DNA from: Streptosporangium sp. NBC_01755
GTDB lineage: Bacteria > Actinomycetota > Actinomycetes > Streptosporangiales > Streptosporangiaceae
Reading direction: 5' to 3'
NCBI RefSeq assembly: GCF_035917995.1
Contig: NZ_CP109131.1
Location: 2,728,001 to 2,792,000, forward strand
Length of the DNA stretch: 64,000 bases
Positions within the stretch are counted from its first letter, which is position 1. Every line of letters begins with the position of its first letter. The position numbers and the translations under genes are program-made. This document shows, one piece after another, positions 8,936 to 18,900 of this stretch. The notes under the pieces were generated by a model that saw only the letters and a program-made list of their open reading frames with translations, did not search any database and was not told the origin of the DNA.

Positions 8936-9154
8936 GGGCACCTGGCCTTCGGCCATGGCATCCACCAGTGCCTCGGCCAGCAGCTGGCCCGAGTCGAGAT
9001 GCGGGTCGCGCTGCCCGCGCTGTTCTGCCGGTTCCCGACCCTCCGCCTGGCCGTCCCGGCCGAGGACGTTCCGTTGCGCCACAACATGAACATCTATGGC
9101 GTGCACCGGCTCGAGGTCACCTGGGACCAGGCACGGACACCGCGTGGTCGGTGA
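8936..9154 (+). pseudogene. Cytochrome P450 C-terminal fragment
   Basis: In the frame one register away from the ABC remnant, the text reads [20 protein letters not shown], the P450 heme-binding loop with its axial cysteine, followed by the usual end ([20 protein letters not shown] then a short beta hairpin and stop). Only about 70 residues of a roughly 400-residue enzyme survive. The join to the ABC gene is abrupt, within a run of eight G. Confidence 0.85.
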
Positions 9155-9345
9155 ACCGCTCGTAGTACCGGCTGAGCAGAGCGGCGCGGGTGATCCCCCA
9201 GCCGGTCTCCCGCGTCGGCCCGGAGAACGCGAAGCCCGGCAGCGACGGGACGACGACGTGGAAGGCGTCCGCCGAGTTCCCCCGTGTGCCCGCGGGTCGG
9301 TCAACGGCCCGAGAATGTCCAGAAAAATTTTCAAAGAATCCCGGC
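9140..9345 (-). pseudogene. Epoxide hydrolase fragment with frameshift
   Basis: The minus strand first reads LGPLTDPRAHGG and then, after a one-base frame change, DAFHVVVPSLPGFAFSGPTR. These are consecutive pieces of the N-terminal half of alpha/beta-hydrolase epoxide hydrolases. Neither the nucleophile elbow nor the C-terminal half is present. It lies convergent to the P450 fragment. Confidence 0.7.
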
Positions 9346-9432
9346 GCCGGATGTAGGAGACCAGGCGTCGGCTCCGTCTCCCAGGTGACAGCGCGCCCGA
9401 GGCGCGAGAGATCTGTACGACAGGACACCATC

Positions 9433-9999
9433 ATGGGCAAGCTCATCCACTTCGTGCACCAGTCCCTCGACGGCTTCATCGAGGGCCCGAACGGCGAGTT
9501 CGACTGGCCGCGGATGGGTCCGGAACTGTCCGCCTACGCGCAGGAGCTGAGCTCCGGCGACAAGGTGTTCCTCTACGGGCGCGTGGTCTGGGACATGATG
9601 TCGGGCTACTGGCCCAAGGCCGAGCAGCACTCCGAGCATGAGCACGACCTGGCCTTCGCCCCGATCTGGCGCGCGGCACCGAAGGTCGTGGTCTCCCGGA
9701 CGCTGGAGAAGGCCGACTGGAACACCCGCGTGATCAGCGAGAACGTCGCCGGGGAACTGACCGCGCTCAAGGAGTCCGGCGCGACCCTGCTGCTGTTCGG
9801 CGGGTCGGTGCTGGCCTCGCACCTCACCCGGCACAGCGTGATCGACGAGTACCAGATCTTCGTCCACCCCGTGATCCTGGGCGGCGGCAAGCCGGTCTTC
9901 CAACAGGACCACCGGGCCGACCTCGAACTCACCGAAACGCGGACGTTCGACTCCGAGATCGTCCTGCTCCGCCACCGGCGCACCACCGCGCAGGGCTGA
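9433..9999 (+). CDS. Dihydrofolate reductase-family (RibD C-terminal-like) protein
   Basis: 188 residues from ATG at 9433. The family layout is visible: an opening strand with MGKLIHFVHQSLDGFIEGP, GDKVFLYGRVVWDMM (the NADPH-binding turn region), PKVVVSRTLEKADWNTRVI, an ALKESGATLLLFGGSVLASH glycine turn, and the closing DEYQIFVHPVILGGGKPVF. Actinomycete genomes carry many such single-domain reductase-like proteins, usually of unknown substrate, and they often sit beside ECF42 sigma factors and YCII proteins exactly as here (sigma factor 10104-11354 and YCII protein 11329-11694 converge on it). A reductase role is inferred from the fold. Confidence 0.85.
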   Translation: MGKLIHFVHQSLDGFIEGPNGEFDWPRMGPELSAYAQELSSGDKVFLYGRVVWDMMSGYWPKAEQHSEHEHDLAFAPIWRAAPKVVVSRTLEKADWNTRVISENVAGELTALKESGATLLLFGGSVLASHLTRHSVIDEYQIFVHPVILGGGKPVFQQDHRADLELTETRTFDSEIVLLRHRRTTAQG

Positions 10000-10103
10000 A
10001 CCCCGGTGTTCCAAGTAGACCCGGCACATCGCCGCGACGAACACCGCGTGGTGCGGCGCCACGGCGTCGACCATGACCAGGCAGCCTCCGGACTCCTCCC
10101 GGT

Positions 10104-11354
10104 TCAGCTCGCGCAGCGGGCGGCGCGCTGGAGGAGGAAGCGCTGCTCAGGCCGGCTGCCGGCCAGACGTGCGGCCTCCCGGTACGCCAAGGCTGCGGCA
10201 GCAGCCTCCCCGGCCTGGTCGAGCAGGTGGGCGCGGACGGCCAGCAGTCGATGATGGCCGGCGAGCACCCCGGATTCCAGCTCGTCCAACAGCGCCAATC
10301 CGGCGCGCGGCCCGCGCACCATCGCCAGCGCGACCGCCCGGTTGAGGGTGGCGACGGGGTTGGGGTGCAGTCGCTCCAGGATCTCGTACAGCGCCAGGAT
10401 CTGCCGCCAGTCGGTGGCCTCGGCCGATGGCGCCTCGTCGTGTACCGCCGCGATGGCGGCCTGAACCTGGTACGGGCCGAGCGTGCGGGTCGCCAACGTA
10501 CGGGTGATGATGTCGGTTCCCTCCGCGATGGCCGCGGTGTCCCAGCGGGACCGGTCCTGCTCCGCCAGCGGCACGAGCACGCCGTCGGGGCCGGTACGCG
10601 CCGCGCCTCGGGCCTCGGTCAGCAGCATCAACGCCAGCAGGCCCGCGGTCTCCCCGGATTCGGGGAGCCGCGCATACAGCCGGCGCACCAGATGCAGGGC
10701 CTGTCCGGTGAGCAGGGGCCGGCGCAGATCCGAGCCGGTGCTGGCGCTGTAGCCCTCGTTGAACATCAGGTACAGCACGTGCAGCACGACCTGTAGCCGA
10801 GGTCCGTGCTCAGGGTCCGGGGGCAGCTCGAACCGCGCCCCGGCTTCCCGCAGGCGCTGCTTGGCCCGTGAGATGCGCTGTCCCATCGTCTTCTCGGGCA
10901 CCAGGAAGGATGCCGCTATCTCGCCGGTGGTCAGTCCGGCGACCGCCCGCAGCGTGAGCGCCAGCTGCGACGAGGCGGTCAACGCCGGGTGACAGCACAG
11001 GAACAGCAGTTCCAGCAGGTCGTCACGGACCACCTCGGCATCCGGCGGTGGTGCGACCAGCGCGTCGCGCGGCATGGCGTCGAGAGCGGCCCGCTCCCGA
11101 CGCTCCCGGGCACTGTCGGCCCGAACCCGATCGATGTACCGATTCACCGCGACCTTGTTGAGCCAGCCCAGCGGGTGGTCCGGGACACCGTCACGCGGCC
11201 AGGCGTCCGCCGCGGCGATCAGCGCCTCCTGCACCGCGTCCTCGCAACGGGCGAAGTCCCCGTACCGGCGCACGAGCGAACCAAGCACCCGGGACGCCAG
11301 CGACCTCAGCAGTTCCTCGACCGGCTCGTCAGACCTCGGCACTCGCCCAGCCAC
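10104..11354 (-). CDS. ECF42-type RNA polymerase sigma factor with C-terminal extension
   Basis: 416 residues, about twice the length of a simple ECF factor. Region 2 (residues about 10-90) includes FARCEDAVQEALIAAADAWP and NPxGWL-like PLGWLNKVAVNRYIDRVR. Region 4 (about 115-180) contains LFLCCHPALTASSQLALTLR and TTGEIAASFLVPEKTMGQRI. The remaining 220 or so residues form the helical SnoaL-free, TPR-like extension typical of the ECF42 group (LMFNEGYSASTGSDL, LNRAVALAMVRGPRAGL). ECF42 factors have no classical anti-sigma factor; the extension and a co-transcribed DGPF/YCII protein are thought to matter for control. The start overlaps the end of the YCII gene by 26 bases, fitting this arrangement. 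Confidence 0.93.
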   Translation of the reverse strand: MAGRVPRSDEPVEELLRSLASRVLGSLVRRYGDFARCEDAVQEALIAAADAWPRDGVPDHPLGWLNKVAVNRYIDRVRADSARERRERAALDAMPRDALVAPPPDAEVVRDDLLELLFLCCHPALTASSQLALTLRAVAGLTTGEIAASFLVPEKTMGQRISRAKQRLREAGARFELPPDPEHGPRLQVVLHVLYLMFNEGYSASTGSDLRRPLLTGQALHLVRRLYARLPESGETAGLLALMLLTEARGAARTGPDGVLVPLAEQDRSRWDTAAIAEGTDIITRTLATRTLGPYQVQAAIAAVHDEAPSAEATDWRQILALYEILERLHPNPVATLNRAVALAMVRGPRAGLALLDELESGVLAGHHRLLAVRAHLLDQAGEAAAAALAYREAARLAGSRPEQRFLLQRAARCAS

Positions 11355-11694
11355 GCCCCATCAGCGGCCACGCCTCCAGGCCACCGCCGCGCGGCAGCCC
11401 CGGATAGGCCCGTGCGATCTCCAGCGCCCGCTGCTCGTCGTCGACCTCGACCACGAAGTAGGAGCCGACGAACTCCTTCGCCTCGATATACGGGCCGTCG
11501 GTGACGACCGCGTCACCGGCGGTCCATTGAACCGATCGCGGCCGGGGCATCAGCCCCTCTGACTCAAGAAGCTCTCCCGACTCGCGCAACGCCTCGTTGA
11601 ACCCATCGACCTCGGCGATCAGGCTCGCCATATCCTCCGGCGCCAGAGCGTTCCAGATGTCCTCGTTGCCGTAGATCAGCATCAGGTACTTCAC
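11329..11694 (-). CDS. YCII/DGPF-domain protein, ECF42 partner
   Basis: 121 residues from GTG at 11694; an ATG at 11727 is in frame but adds an unlikely MRPDIEEKDGT leader. It begins MKYLMLIYGNEDIW, the usual YCII opening, and holds the DGPY motif (VVTDGPYIEAKEFVGSYFVV) that names the DGPF family. The last 26 bases overlap the sigma factor gene, so the two are co-transcribed and probably translationally coupled. DGPF proteins are the conserved genomic partners of ECF42 sigma factors. The biochemical role is unknown, though the YCII fold may bind small ligands. Confidence 0.88.
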   Translation of the reverse strand: MKYLMLIYGNEDIWNALAPEDMASLIAEVDGFNEALRESGELLESEGLMPRPRSVQWTAGDAVVTDGPYIEAKEFVGSYFVVEVDDEQRALEIARAYPGLPRGGGLEAWPLMGRGWASAEV

Positions 11695-11879
11695 CGTGCC
11701 GTCCTTCTCCTCGATATCGGGCCGCATCCCCCTGCATTCTGCCCGGGGTACGGAGGAGGCTGTTGCTCAGCATGGTCCGTGCCTGAACATCGCCGCAGTC
11801 AGGCAGGATCTCCGAAACACGACTGACTGCCAACACCGGGTGAGGCAGAGCCCTCGCCTCTCCCTGGCTGGAGGGGACG

Positions 11880-12055
11880 GGTTCACCTGACGGCGCAGCA
11901 CGGCGACCTGACGGCGCAGCACGGCGACCTGACGGCGAAGCCCCACGATCTCGGCCATCTTGGCCCGATCACTTCGCGACCCAGTAGAACCAGGAGTTGA
12001 AAGGCACGCCCGAGGATGAGGTAGTGGGAGGACCACGACACCGTCAGCAGGATGC
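11880..12055 (-). pseudogene. Transposase/integrase N-terminal fragment with expanded heptads
   Basis: Across two frames the minus strand reads YLILGRAFQLLVLLGRE then, after a frameshift, DRAKMAEIVGLRRQVAVLRRQV. This matches the N terminus of a common actinomycete rve-type transposase (hydrophobic leader, then LRHEVAVLRRQV). A 21-base unit encoding AVLRRQV is duplicated, lengthening the coiled coil. Nothing of the catalytic core remains. Confidence 0.5.
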
Positions 12056-12142
12056 CCGAGACCTCATCATGCTCGAGCCACGAACCCCCCGGTCAACCTC
12101 GGCGGCTGAGTTTCCGCACCCTACAAGCCAATGAAACCTCTG

Positions 12143-12796
12143 TCAGGCCAACGGCTCGTCCACAGCAATTGGAGTGTCAGTTCGCAAATGGCGACCCAGC
12201 AGGCCGATGGCCAGTTCGCCCTTGGTGGCGAAGGCCAGGTCCAGCGGTAATCCGGTGGTGATCGTCTTGACCGGGTCGGCGATCTGCTCGGCCGGGATCC
12301 ACTGCCGCGCGCCGATCAGCGCGTGCCCGCTCCCACCCCGGATGTAGGCCAGATAGACGGTGTTGACGCCGTTGTCCACGCCGCCCGCGCAGCCCATGTG
12401 CTGACGCTTGACGCCCGAGGTGGCGGTGCCCTTTTTCTCCTGCCCGGACTCGTCCAGGGCACCGACGGTCAGGCTACCCGGCCGGGCTGCGGTGTCCAGA
12501 TGGGCGACGGCGAAGCGGCGCACCACGCTCATCGCGTCGGCGGTGTCCCAGCGGGCCCGGTTCAGCAGTCGCCGAGTGGCGGCCGGAGAACGGTCCCCGG
12601 CCCACTCGGCGATCGTCCAGCCATTGCGTTTGGGCAGGTCGGACATGACGGCCCGGATGTACTTGGCGGCCTGCAGGCGCGGCTCAACCCGGGTGAACAT
12701 CGGCGCCGGCGCGCTAAGCAGTTCGTCGGTGTTCCGCTGCGTGCGCCGGGCCTCTAGGATGAGCGCGGTAACCGCTTCTGATCTTGTTCTCGTCAC
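12143..12796 (-). pseudogene. IS701-family transposase, C-terminally truncated
   Basis: The first 200 or so residues of an IS701-type DDE transposase are intact: EPRLQAAKYIRAVMSDLPKR, GWTIAEWAGDRSPAATRRLL, the first catalytic Asp in GALDESGQEKKGTATSGVKR, and the QWIPAEQ segment. The frame then drifts into unrelated residues and stops, so the other catalytic acids and the C-terminal half are missing. It cannot transpose by itself. It lies directly upstream of and divergent from the polyketide operon. Confidence 0.85.
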
Positions 12797-12943
12797 ACAG
12801 GCATGATCACGAGCGGCTGCTCTCGTTGCGCCTCCGTCCGATCACAAGATTGCATCGACCTGCCGCGCATCAGACCTGGTCAAACCCTGAATAGTGACTG
12901 CCGTACTAGCCTAAAAAAAGGCACGTTGAGCATCGGAGAATCC

Positions 12944-15900
12944 GTGGCAACTGTTTCCTCCGCCGAAGAGCCGTTGGCCATCGTAGGTGCGGGGTGCCGT
13001 CTACCTGGTGGGGTCGAAGACCTTGACGGACTGTGGGGTGCGCTGACGGCTTGCAGCGATCTGGTGACCGAGGTGCCCAACGACCGGTTCGACCCGTCGT
13101 GGTTCGTGCATCGGGGGGACCGGCGCTCCGGCCGGAGCTACACCGCCCACGGGGCTTTCCTCGATGACCTCGCCGGATTCGATCCTGGCTATTTCGGGAT
13201 CTCACCCCGGGAGGCGGATCGGCTCGATCCGCAGCAGCGGCTGATGCTGGAGCTGGCGGTGGAGAGCCTCGATGATGCGGGCATCGATCCGGCACGGCTG
13301 GCAGGTTCGGATACCGCAGTGTTCATTGGGGTGTTCAACGGTGATTACGGGGTTCTTCAGGGGAGGAACCCTGCGAGTCTCAACGCCTATTCTGTCGCTG
13401 GTTGGACTTTCGGTAATACGGCCAATCGTGTGTCGTATTTCCTTGACCTCCACGGTCCGAGCATGGCGATCGACACGGCGTGCTCCTCGGCGCTCGTGGC
13501 CCTGCACGAGGCCGCTCAGGCCATCCGTTCCGGGGAATGCAGGGTGGCCTTGGCGGGCGGCGTCAACGTGCTGCTCGATCCCGCTGTGTTCGTCGGGCTC
13601 TCCCAGGCCTCCATGCTGTCCAAGCGCGGCAGATGCCAGACCTTCTCCGCCAACGCCGACGGGTATGTCCGCGGCGAGGGCGCCGGAATGGTGGTCTTGA
13701 AGACTCTGGCGGACGCGCGGGCGGACGGCGACCGTGTTCACGCACTGCTCCTCAGGACGGGCACCAACACCGACGGCCGGACCGAGGGCCTGACCCACCC
13801 CGGCGTCGGCAGCCAGGCGGCATTGCTACGGGACGTCTATGCGCGTGCCGCGGTTGACCTCGACGACCTCGTCTACTGGGAGGCGCACGGTACCGGCACT
13901 CCGGTAGGCGACCCGGTCGAGTGCGAGGCGATCGGCCAGGCGATCGGGATCAGGCGGTCTCCTGGGAATCCACTGCCAATCGGCTCGATCAAGTCGAATA
14001 TGGGGCATTTGGAGTCCGCTGCCGGTATGGCCGGACTCCTGAAAGCCATCCTGGTGCTCCGCCACGGGGTGATCCCCCCGAACCTCCATGCGGACCCGCT
14101 CAACCCCGGGATCGATTGGAACCGCCTCGGGCTCTCACCGGTGACTCGGGAACGTGCCATCCGCTCGGTTTCCCGGCCGCTGGCCGGGGTGAGCTCGTTC
14201 GGGTTCGGCGGTGTGAACGCTCATGCGGTCCTTGCGGTGCCACCGCCCGTGGACGTGTCCGCCCGTACCCCGGCACCGCTGCTCCCCGTCGTGGTCTCCG
14301 GTCGCACAGCTGCCGCGGCGAAGGACATGGCGGCGCGGGTCGCTGACCGGCTGGACTCGACGGACAGTGGCGGCTTCTACGATGTGTGCCACACGCTGGC
14401 CCGGCGCCGAGGTGTCCGCGAGCACCGGATCTCGGTGTTGGCGGCGGGTGCGGCGGAAGCGGCGTCGCTGCTCAGAGAGGTCGTTGACGACGAGAACCCG
14501 GTCGGGACCGCGAGTGACTCGGCGAGGACCGACGGCCGGGTCGTCTTCGCGTTCGGCGGCGCGGGAACCCCGTGGCCCGGCATGGCGCGCGATCTCCTGG
14601 CCGGTGACGAAGCGTTCCGGTCCACGGTGGAACGGATAGACCGGCTCCTGTCCCGGCACGTCGGCTGGTCGGTCGTCACCGAGATGACCGCGCCCGCATC
14701 GCATTCGAGGCTGAACACCGCCGAGATCGGGCAGCCGGCGCTCTTCGCGGTGCAGATGGGGCTTGTCGCGGCGCTGCAAGCGCGAGGCATCCGGCCGGCG
14801 GCGGTCATCGGGCACAGCGTGGGAGAGATCGCCGCCGCCTGCGTCTCCGGTGCCCTGGATCTTGAGGACGCGGTGCTGCTGTGCGCCGCACGGGGACGCA
14901 CGCAGCAGCTCACCATGGGTGAGGGTGCCATGGCCGCAGTCGGTCTGTCCCCGGCCCAGGCGGCCGAGGAACTTGAGCCGTTCGGCGCCGAGGTCGAACT
15001 GGCGGCGATCAACAGTGGCAGGGATGTCACCGTCGCCGGGTCGCGGGACGCGCTGAGGCACCTGGAATCCGTACTGGTGCGCAAGGGCGTCTTCTTCAGA
15101 AGGCTGGACGTCGAGTTCGCGTTCCACAGCCGGGCCATGGACAGGCTGGAAACCCCGCTCCTCAAGGCTCTTGAGGACCTACGGCCCGCGATACCGGGCA
15201 TTTCCCTGGTGTCTACGGTGACCGGTCTGCCAGTCGAAGGCGCCGAGCTCGATTCGGCTTATTGGTGGCAGAACGTCCGGCAGGCCGTCCGGTTCGGCCC
15301 GGCTGTCGACCTGCTGGTGCGGGATGGCTACCAGATCTTCCTGGAGGTCGGCCCGCACCCGGTGCTGCAGACCTATCTGCGCCGCGCCGGAGAGGGCCGC
15401 GCCGGAGAGGAGGGCGCCCGGCTGACCGTCCTGCCCACGCTCCGAAGGGAACAGCCGGGAGAACCCGCGCTCCGCACAGCCGTGGCCGCGCTGCTGGCGG
15501 CCGGGGCCGACGCCGATTGGGAGGCGTTCCTCCCGCAACGCGGATCCGTGGCCGAGCTGCCGACCTATCCATGGCAGCGCGAACGGCACTGGAACGGTCA
15601 AGCGGACTGGTGGGCTCCCCGCCTTGAACATCCGCTGCTGGGTGCCCGGATCCCGGCACCCGATCCGTCCTGGAACGCACCAATTGACCCCGGTCGGGTG
15701 CCGTGGCTGACCGAGCACCGAGTCGCCGGTGCCGACCTGTTGCCGGCGACGGGATTCGTGGAGCTCGCCCTGGCCGCCGGACGCAGGATCCTCGACGGCC
15801 CGCTGGAACTGCTCGGGCTGGAGATCCTGCGTCCGCTGCCGGTGCCGTCCGCAGCCGAACCCGACCTGGACATCCAGGTCTGCGTGACTCAGGACGGCCA

Positions 15901-18900
15901 GGTTCGCGTCAGCACCCGAAGCGACGACGAGTGGCAGGTCCATGCCCGGTGCCGGGTACGTGCGGCGGTGGACGCGCCGCCCGTCCCCCTCGGCTCCAGG
16001 CCTCCGCTGGACGACGTGGTCGAAGTCGGCGCGGATGAGCACTTCGCCGTTGCGGCGCGGGCCGGTCTCGACTACGGACCGGTGTTCCGAAGTCTGAAGT
16101 CCGTCCTGATCACAGGGGAAACGGCGCACGCCGAATACAGATTCACCGAGCCGACCGGTGGCTATGAGGCGCATCCCGCCATCGTCGACGCGGCTCTGCA
16201 GACCGTGTTGACCGTTCTTGCCCAGCGTGGAAGCGGCGTCGAGATCACCGCTCACCTCCCGGTCTCCTTCGACCGCGTCCGCTTGTGGCGCCCGCCGACC
16301 GCTACGGGATCCATCCAGACCCGGCTGCGGCCGCAGGACAGCTCACGCGATGTGATCGCGGACTTCACCCTGACCGACCCTGCGGGCAACATCGTCATGC
16401 AACTGAGCGGATGCCGATTCCGGCGAATGCCAGGTGAGGAGGGGCCGGCCCGCCATGTGACCGTACTGCGGGCTTCCGGCGGAGGCCCAACCGCCCAAGA
16501 CACCACACCGGCGATAGCGGACCTCCTGGCAGTCGTCGAGCCGCATCGGCGTGAGCTTCGCGACCGTCTGAGCGCCCGCAGCGAGCGGCACTCGCGGTTC
16601 ATGAAGGCGTACACGGCGGTCGCGGCGCACTTCACCATGGCGATGGTCCACGAACTGGTGCCTGCAGGCCAGTGGAGCATCGAGGATCTGACCGCCATCG
16701 GGGTACTACCGAAGTACACGCGCCTGGTCCGGCAGCTGTGTGTTCTGGCGGCGGGCGAAGGGCTCTGCGGGGATGCCGGGAGCGGGCGGTGGCGGACGAC
16801 CGGGCGGGCCGAGCCGTACCGGCTGTTCACGGCGGCGTTGGGCGAGTTCCCCGAGTACTCGGCCGAACTCCAGCTCGCAGGCCGGTGCGGCAGGTACCTG
16901 ACCGACGTGCTGACCGGTCGCCGGGAGGCAACGGAGGTGCTGTTCCCGCAGGGCGGGCTCCAGACCGCCGAGCACTTCTATGACAGCGGACCGGTGCTCA
17001 GCCCGTGCAACCTGCTGGCCCGCACGATCATCAGCGATCTTGTGGGGCTCTGGCCCGCCGACCGGCCCCTGCGCGTCCTGGAGGTCGGTGCGGGTACGGG
17101 AGGCCTGACGGCCGCTGTGCTGCCCTTACTACCGCCCGAACGCACCAGCTATGTGTTCACCGATCTTTCGTCGGCGTTCCTCAAAGCGGCTGCGGCCCGC
17201 TTCAAGCCCTACGACTTCGTCGACTACAAGCTCCTGGACCTCGAGCGGAATCCCGCAGATCAGGGATTCGCGGAGGCGGGCTTCGACCTCGTGCTCGCCG
17301 CGAACGTCCTGCACGCCACGGCGGACCTGGGCAGGACACTCGACGCGGTCTCCGCGCTCCTGGACGACGGAGGGCTCCTCCTGATGGGCGAGACCCTCCA
17401 CATCGGGCCCCTCGCGTTGGTCTTCGGTCTCCTGGACGGCTGGTGGTCGGCCACCGACACCGCACGACGTCCCGGCGGCCCTCTCCTGGGTGCGGACGCG
17501 TGGCTCGGCCTGCTCGCCGAGCGCGGTTTCACCGAGTCCGTGGAGTTGCGCGCCGAGGAGGAGCCGGTGGGCATCGACACCACGCTGTTCCTGGCAGCAA
17601 GGCAAAGACGGCCCCTGCGCGCGCACGAGAATCCGGCGCCTCCGAGTACCGCGGACTGGTGGGTCCTCGCCGAGTCGCCGAACGACCAGGAATTCGCCGA
17701 GGTGGTGGCGCGAGAGCTTGAACGTGCGGGCCAGACCGCGTCGGCTTGTGCCGGAGACCCGCCACATGGTGGCACCGATGTCGTCTTCCTGCTGGGCGGC
17801 GGCCATGGAACGGCCGATGATGATCCTGACGCATCGGCGCAGCGGGTCGCCGCGGCCACCGAGGCCCTGCGGTCGTGCGCCGCGATCGCACAGCGCTCCT
17901 CGGCAGGCCGCATGCCGATGGTGTGGCTCGTCACCCGCCCGTCCGGCGTGTTTCCCGCCCCGGAACGGCCGCTGTTCCCCGGCGACGCCGCCCTATGGGG
18001 CGCGGCGAGATGCCTGGCCAATGAGGAGCCGGACGTCGCCGTACGGAAGGTGTCCTTCGACCGAGGCGCCGACCAGGAACGGGACGCGAAGGTTCTGGTG
18101 TCAGAGTTGCTGGGCGACTCGCCGGAGGACGAAGTCGTCCTGACCCGGGGTGGGCGATTCGTCCCTCGGCTCAAACCCGCTTCCGACCCGCCCGTCCGTC
18201 CGGGAGAGCCACGTCGGCTCAGGATCCGCAACCACGGTCCGGCCTACCGGCTCGACTGGGAGCCGGCGCCAACGCGGGTGCCGGGGCCGAACGAGGTGAC
18301 CGTCGAGGTGAGGGCCGCGGGCGTGAACTACCGGAACGTCCTTCGAGCTCTCGGCCGGCTGCCGGACGAAGCCGCCGGCGGTCCGAACCACGAGTCGCTC
18401 TACGGATTCGACTGCGCGGGCGTCGTGACCGAGGTCGGTGCGGACGTACGGGATCTGCGGCCGGGTGACCGGGTGTTCGCGGGAGTCCCGAACGCTCTGG
18501 CCTCCCTGGTCGTCGTCGATCGGCGCTGCGTCTCGCGGATCCCGGACGGGATGGATTACACAGCGGCCGCGACACTTCCGGTGGCCTTCCTCACCGTCCG
18601 GCTCGCGCTGGCGGACAGGACCATGCTCAGCCAGGGGGAGGTGGTATTGCTCCACGGTGCCACCGGAGGTGTGGGGCTGGCCGCCCTCCAGCACGCCCGG
18701 CTGGTGGGGGCCAAAGTGATCGCGACCGCAGGTACGGCGGACAAGCGCGACCTGCTGCGGGCGCTCGGGGTGGAGCACGTCCTCGATTCACGTGGGTTGG
18801 GGTTCGCGGGCGAGGTCATGGCCATCACCGGCGGGCGGGGCGTCGACGTCGTGCTGAACTCGCTCGCAGGCGAAGGGCTGGTCCGCGGGCTCGAGCTGCT

